Of a stretch of DNA of 64,000 bases, positions 60,152 to 64,000 are shown in pieces. Location: positions 310,001 through 374,000 of the forward strand of contig WIUZ02000010.1 of the NCBI GenBank assembly GCA_015956445.1, given 5' to 3'. Under the pieces are notes generated by a model that was given only the letters and a program-made list of their open reading frames with translations, did no database searches and was not told the DNA's origin. The position numbers and the translations under genes are program-made. The first letter of the stretch is position 1. Each line of letters opens with the position of its first letter. Origin of the DNA: Thelephora terrestris. Lineage: Eukaryota > Basidiomycota > Agaricomycetes > Thelephorales > Thelephoraceae.

Positions 60152-62504
60152 ATGCATCACACACCCTATAACGGTCTCGAGCGAAAGCTCGTTCTCGCAT
60201 TTGATATCGGCACTTCGGACAGCAGTGTCTCGTTCGCATCTCTGGACCCTGGCAAAGTCCCGCAGATCAAGTCGGTCACAAGGTGTGCCCTTCTACCCGA
60301 ACCCCCACCGCCTATGTATATGAAAGGTGACTCACGCGTGGCGAACTGGTGGCAGGTATTTCGACAACCCGGGCATTGGGTCAGCGTGGACCTCTTCTAC
60401 CTTGTATTACGACCGAAAGGGTAACTTTCGGGGTGTCGAAAACGGAACAGGACTCCAAGATGACGAAAGTCTCATCCAGATGCGGTGGTCCGTAATCTAG
60501 AAATATCTCTCTTCATCACTACTCAATTTCACAGGTGGAAGCTTATGCTCGAACTTGGAGGGCCGGCGCCGGCACCCAGGGACTGTATGAGCAGGGACCT
60601 CCCTATGGGAAAAACGATTGTCGACCTCTTTTCCGATTTCATGCGCTATCTCTTTGATTCGACAAAATCGTTCTTCGTTGCCATTGAATCGAACGGAGAG
60701 TTCCTCTGGAACTCTGCGACAGACAACATTGAGCTCGTGTTGACCCATCCCAGTGGATGGGGTGGGCCGCAACGAGATCAACTACGGACTGCCGCTGTCC
60801 GGGCAAACATCATCCCCGACACCCCAGAGGGGCATGCCCGGATCCACTTTTTGACCGAAGGAGAGGCAAAATTCAGTTTCTGTGCTACCCAGACTCAGGT
60901 GGGCGAAACCCTGAAGGTTCGACACAGCCAGTCATCTGCACTCCTGCCGTATTTTTTGACACGTCAGCAGTTCGATGACAGGGTGATAGTTATTGATGCA
61001 GGCAACCAAACGATCGATATAAACTTTTATCGAGTGACCAACAACACACCCCTGCGAATTGAGGAGTTACTCCAGCCAAAATGTCCGTTGTTTTGTCTTC
61101 GTTTGCTCGCCTGATCGCTGAGACACTCTTGAAAGCCTTACTGCAGGGGGGAGACTTAGTTACAGCGAGAGCAAGGGATATGGTCTCAAGCAAGAACAAA
61201 CACTACTCGCTTGTCGAACTGCCTGCTGAACCATGATCAGGAAATTGGCAAAAGTCGAGATTCAATACCTCTGAGGACATTGCAGCTTTTGCGCAGAAGT
61301 TCGACGAAGGGTTGAAATATATTTTTTCTGATGACAATCAAACGAACTACGTCAGATTTGGTTCTCCGAGGGACAACGACCCGCGGATTGGGGTCAAGGG
61401 TGGGAGGTTGGCCCTCACAGGGCAAGCCATATGCCACCCCCTTTCACCCATTTCCACTTACGTCCCTACCCGTGTGTAGGAAAGCAGTGTCAGGGTTTTT
61501 TGAACCTTCCATCCAGTCCACGGTGGACTGCATCGGGGAAAACTTCACGGAAAATCTTCCAATGAACTCGGTTTGTAATCTGGGAATTCCTTGACCTACG
61601 GGCCTGAAAGTCCGCATATAGTTCGCTTTTCTCATTGGCGAGTTTGCTTCGAGCCCGTGGCTGGCTCATGAACTTAACCGACGGCTTTCTAATCTTGGGT
61701 TGAAAGTTATCAGGCCTGAATTTGGCACTGGCATGTGAGAGTTGCTTATCCCCCTTGCTGAGTATGAGATTCTCACCTGATAATCCCCACGCAGCCTTGG
61801 CCGAGCGGTTGCGATTGGAGCTGTCTCGTCCTACATCGATCAATTCACGAAAGGACGTATTGCGAGGTTCACATATGGCACCGCGTCTTCTACGTTCTAT
61901 AAACCGACCAACCCAGAGCACATCAAACGCAAGCATAAAACTTTCATAGATGAACTGGGGCACACGTGCGTCCCCGATGGTTACGTGACCATGCTTTCCA
62001 AGGTTCGGCACCAAATTGTCCCATTCAGGACGTGCTCACAGACAAATAACACGGAAATTCAGGGCACGTGGATTCTTGAAACCCAGGAGCTCCGAAAAAA
62101 GTTGCGTGTGGTCCGTGAAGGGGGTCCCGGGGGAAGCGGTGCACTCGTGCGAATAATTAAATATGATGGCAAGGAAAGGGAGCCGAAGTGGATGGACATC
62201 GAACCAGGTATGGCTTCCGATTTCGGGGCATGATTCCTGTGTTTGATACTCACAATCCGAAAGACAAGTTCGAGACCCTGTGCCAGGTGGTTGCTGATAT
62301 TTCTGCAGTGCCGCCCTCGTCGATACTTGGGAGTTCGGGGGCAATGCGCTACCACTATGAGTTTGATATGGTGCTTTTTATGGGCCTTCCTGAAATGAGG
62401 GCCCAGATACGCTGGGTCGACTATTCTACGGTGTGTCCTCTCTCGAATACATCCCGTTTCACTCTTTTCTGACTGCGCAAACCAAGGGGGAGGAGAAAAG
62501 GTGA
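60152..62504 (+). CDS. Divergent Hsp70-like ATPase (actin fold), apparent internal stop
   Basis: About ten exons, the first 60152-60282. The N-terminal phosphate-1 motif VLAFDIGTSDSSVSFA, LYYDRKGNFRG, and KTIVDLFSDFMRYLF precede LVLTHPSGWGGPQRD and FLTEGEAKFSFC. The phosphate-2 motif is VIVIDAGNQTIDINFYRV (usually DAGGGT). Then come FEPSIQSTVDCI, FAFLIGEFASSPWL (adenosine-site region), GRAVAIGAVSSYI, RIARFTYGT and a C-terminal domain ending in MRAQIRWVD. These fungal Hsp70-like proteins lack the normal substrate-binding domain and are multicopy in Agaricomycetes. The intron at 61422-61479 is GC-AG. A TGA at 61234-61236 interrupts an otherwise good frame between ARDMV and KSRFN, and no intron removes it cleanly. 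Confidence 0.75.
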
Positions 62505-62905
62505 ACTCCAGTGTTTCGCAGATTATTTTATGCCTGGGCTAACTTAAGATTGCCCGGGTTGCAGCGTCGAAGCGGAAATTGTGTACGAAGACGTGTCGTA
62601 GAGCAGTTGCGCTGGCCCGTGGGTAGAGGTTTCCCCTTCAGAGATGGTGGGTTGGGTCCTAAGCTCGTATCGCAATAACATTTGCCTGAAGAACATGTTA
62701 GATTGAGGGGGCTCTTGCGCCTCGTTCAGCGATGGCTGGGTACTCGGTTTGGTGTGGCGTGGCAGGGTGGGCTTATCCCAGCTCGACGCGTACAGCACGG
62801 TGACAAGTACACAGACGGTTTCCACGTCCTTTTTGAGATTTTTTTTGGTAACATTCGTGCATGTGCAAATCGATGAAAAACTCTGCGACTGTTATCTAGT
62901 CAACG
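62505..62905. other. Intergenic, convergent 3' flanks
   Basis: 3' flanks of the Hsp70-like gene (+) and the P450 (-). No feature recognised. Confidence 0.5.
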
Positions 62906-64000
62906 CTAGGAGTGTTTGCAATCTGGGAGGGTAGAGATCTCGAGATCCAGCCTCGTACCCGCTCCCCGATCCCCTGGTATGGTGGGGATCATGGTCGCAG
63001 CCCCGGTCCTTCTCACACCTTTGTAGTTTTCTGGTAGGCGGAATTCGAAGTTCGATAATAGCTCCACGATCACTGTCTGTGCCTCAAGAAGACTGAATCT
63101 CCACCCTGTGAATGATGAGTCACATGGCATCAATGGGGTCAAAAAGTCCTCACCGATGCAGGCATGTGGACCGTGACCGAAAGAGATCAAGTTGCTGTAG
63201 ACGCCGACCAAGCCAGGGATGTCATCCAACTTGTTGTCCAACCACCGATCGATATCGAAATCGTGCACGTTGTTGCCGAATACCCTCGGTAACCTATTGT
63301 AACCGGAGATGTTGATCCAGACGTTCTGGCCTTTTGAAACAGGGATCTCCGTCATCGAATTTCCGCTTGGAAGTTTGAGCGGTTCCGATAAGGGAATCAC
63401 TTCGTCTTCGACAGCCTGCCTGGCCCTCGTGAACACAACCGGATGAATCCTTAGCGTCTCCTTTATACCAGAGAATGAGTTTGCGACCGCCGGATCCCAT
63501 CGTAAAGCTGTGATATACCTTGATCAACGCGGTGAGCAATGGCATCTTCTCGTAGTGACTGAACGGTATCTCGTCGATGCTGGTGCTCTTCAAGGCATCG
63601 CGCTTGGCTTGGAGAATCTCTTCACGGAGTCGTCCCTGGATTTCAGGGTTCTTTGCCAGCTCCCAAAGGGCGAACGCGAGAGTGGATGCAGTGGTGGTGT
63701 CTGTGAGGGGACGGTCAGGCACGAAGGGTTTTCAGCCGGTAAATAGAACTTACAACCAGCGAAGGTGATCGTACTACACTCTGTCGATGAGCGTCTGGAA
63801 GGAGAGTTTGAAAGGATCAGAACCTACGTGATTCCGGAGGTAATCTCCTCATCTGACATCCTCCGCTGCGGATCCTCCCTGGCATTCGCACGTAGGAGCA
63901 GGGACATGAGGTCCTTACCTCCCTCTAAGCCTTTCTTCATCTCATCTTGTTTCTCTGCCATAACTTCTGCGGCTATACCGGTGATAGTGTCGCGAGTCTG
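62906..64000 (-). CDS. Cytochrome P450, C-terminal part (cut by window edge)
   Basis: The 5' part lies beyond the right edge. Present are MSLLLRANAREDPQRRMSDE with EEITSGI, and an I-helix TTITFADTTTASTLAFAL. A K-helix reads ETLRIHPVV (ExxR intact), then the meander with FDIDRWLDN. The heme loop FGHGPHACIG has the thiolate Cys and runs directly into WRFSLLEAQTVIVEL across an intron. All conserved residues are intact, so the visible part looks functional. Fungal P450s of this type are ER-bound monooxygenases for lipids, xenobiotics or secondary metabolites; substrate not predictable. Confidence 0.88.

Noticed and set aside
1-64000. CRISPR arrays, prophage or bacterial operons
   Set aside because: Spliced eukaryotic genes throughout and no regularly spaced repeats.

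Overview
This window is nuclear DNA of a filamentous basidiomycete, almost certainly an Agaricomycete. The genes are dense and lie on both strands. They are cut by many short GT-AG introns, mostly about 50-60 nt. Several families typical of mushroom-forming fungi are present: an NB-ARC/TPR protein, BTB and F-box/LRR proteins, a DUF4238-kinase fusion, an Hsp70-like ATPase, GH71, tyrosinase and a P450. No tRNA, rRNA, CRISPR array or intact transposon was recognised. All exon models were made by eye; where stated, joins were checked by codon phase.

Left third (1-23 kb). The edge carries a decayed copy of the 5' end of the RPAP1 gene (intact copy at 29.6-33.7 kb), joined to 30 bp identical to a PP2C exon/intron boundary at 7.4 kb. 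Then follow an NB-ARC/TPR NLR-like gene (+), a PP2C phosphatase (-), a centromere Scm3/HJURP-type histone chaperone (-), a secreted GH71 alpha-1,3-glucanase (+) and the ADAT3/Tad3 subunit of the wobble tRNA deaminase (-). A decayed SET domain lies just upstream of ADAT3, followed by a GST remnant. A BTB gene and an F-box gene (both +) close this part.

Middle (23-45 kb). A membrane-anchored nucleotide pyrophosphatase/phosphodiesterase (-) and an unplaced protein family (+) precede the housekeeping genes RPAP1 (RNA polymerase II assembly) and Prp6 (U4/U6.U5 snRNP splicing factor), with an F-box/LRR gene between them. A DUF4238-protein kinase fusion (-) and a base-exchange-type phosphatidylserine synthase (-) follow.

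Right third (45-64 kb). A wrecked RecQ-like helicase is flanked by a short inverted repeat. Next come a Kre9/KNH-type secreted protein (+), a mitochondrial LYR-motif protein (+), a truncated DUF4246 remnant containing an 18-base G run, a secreted tyrosinase (-), GAR transformylase (+), a Cys-rich F-box-type protein (-), a bHLH-like transcription factor (-), an Hsp70-like ATPase (+) and a P450 cut by the right edge.

The genes do not form one obvious pathway. The strongest themes are conserved housekeeping genes interleaved with rapidly changing accessory families, and an unusual load of gene remnants (RPAP1, SET, GST, RecQ, DUF4246 and one unknown). Several otherwise good genes also carry single frameshifts or stops, which could be real decay or uncorrected assembly indels.
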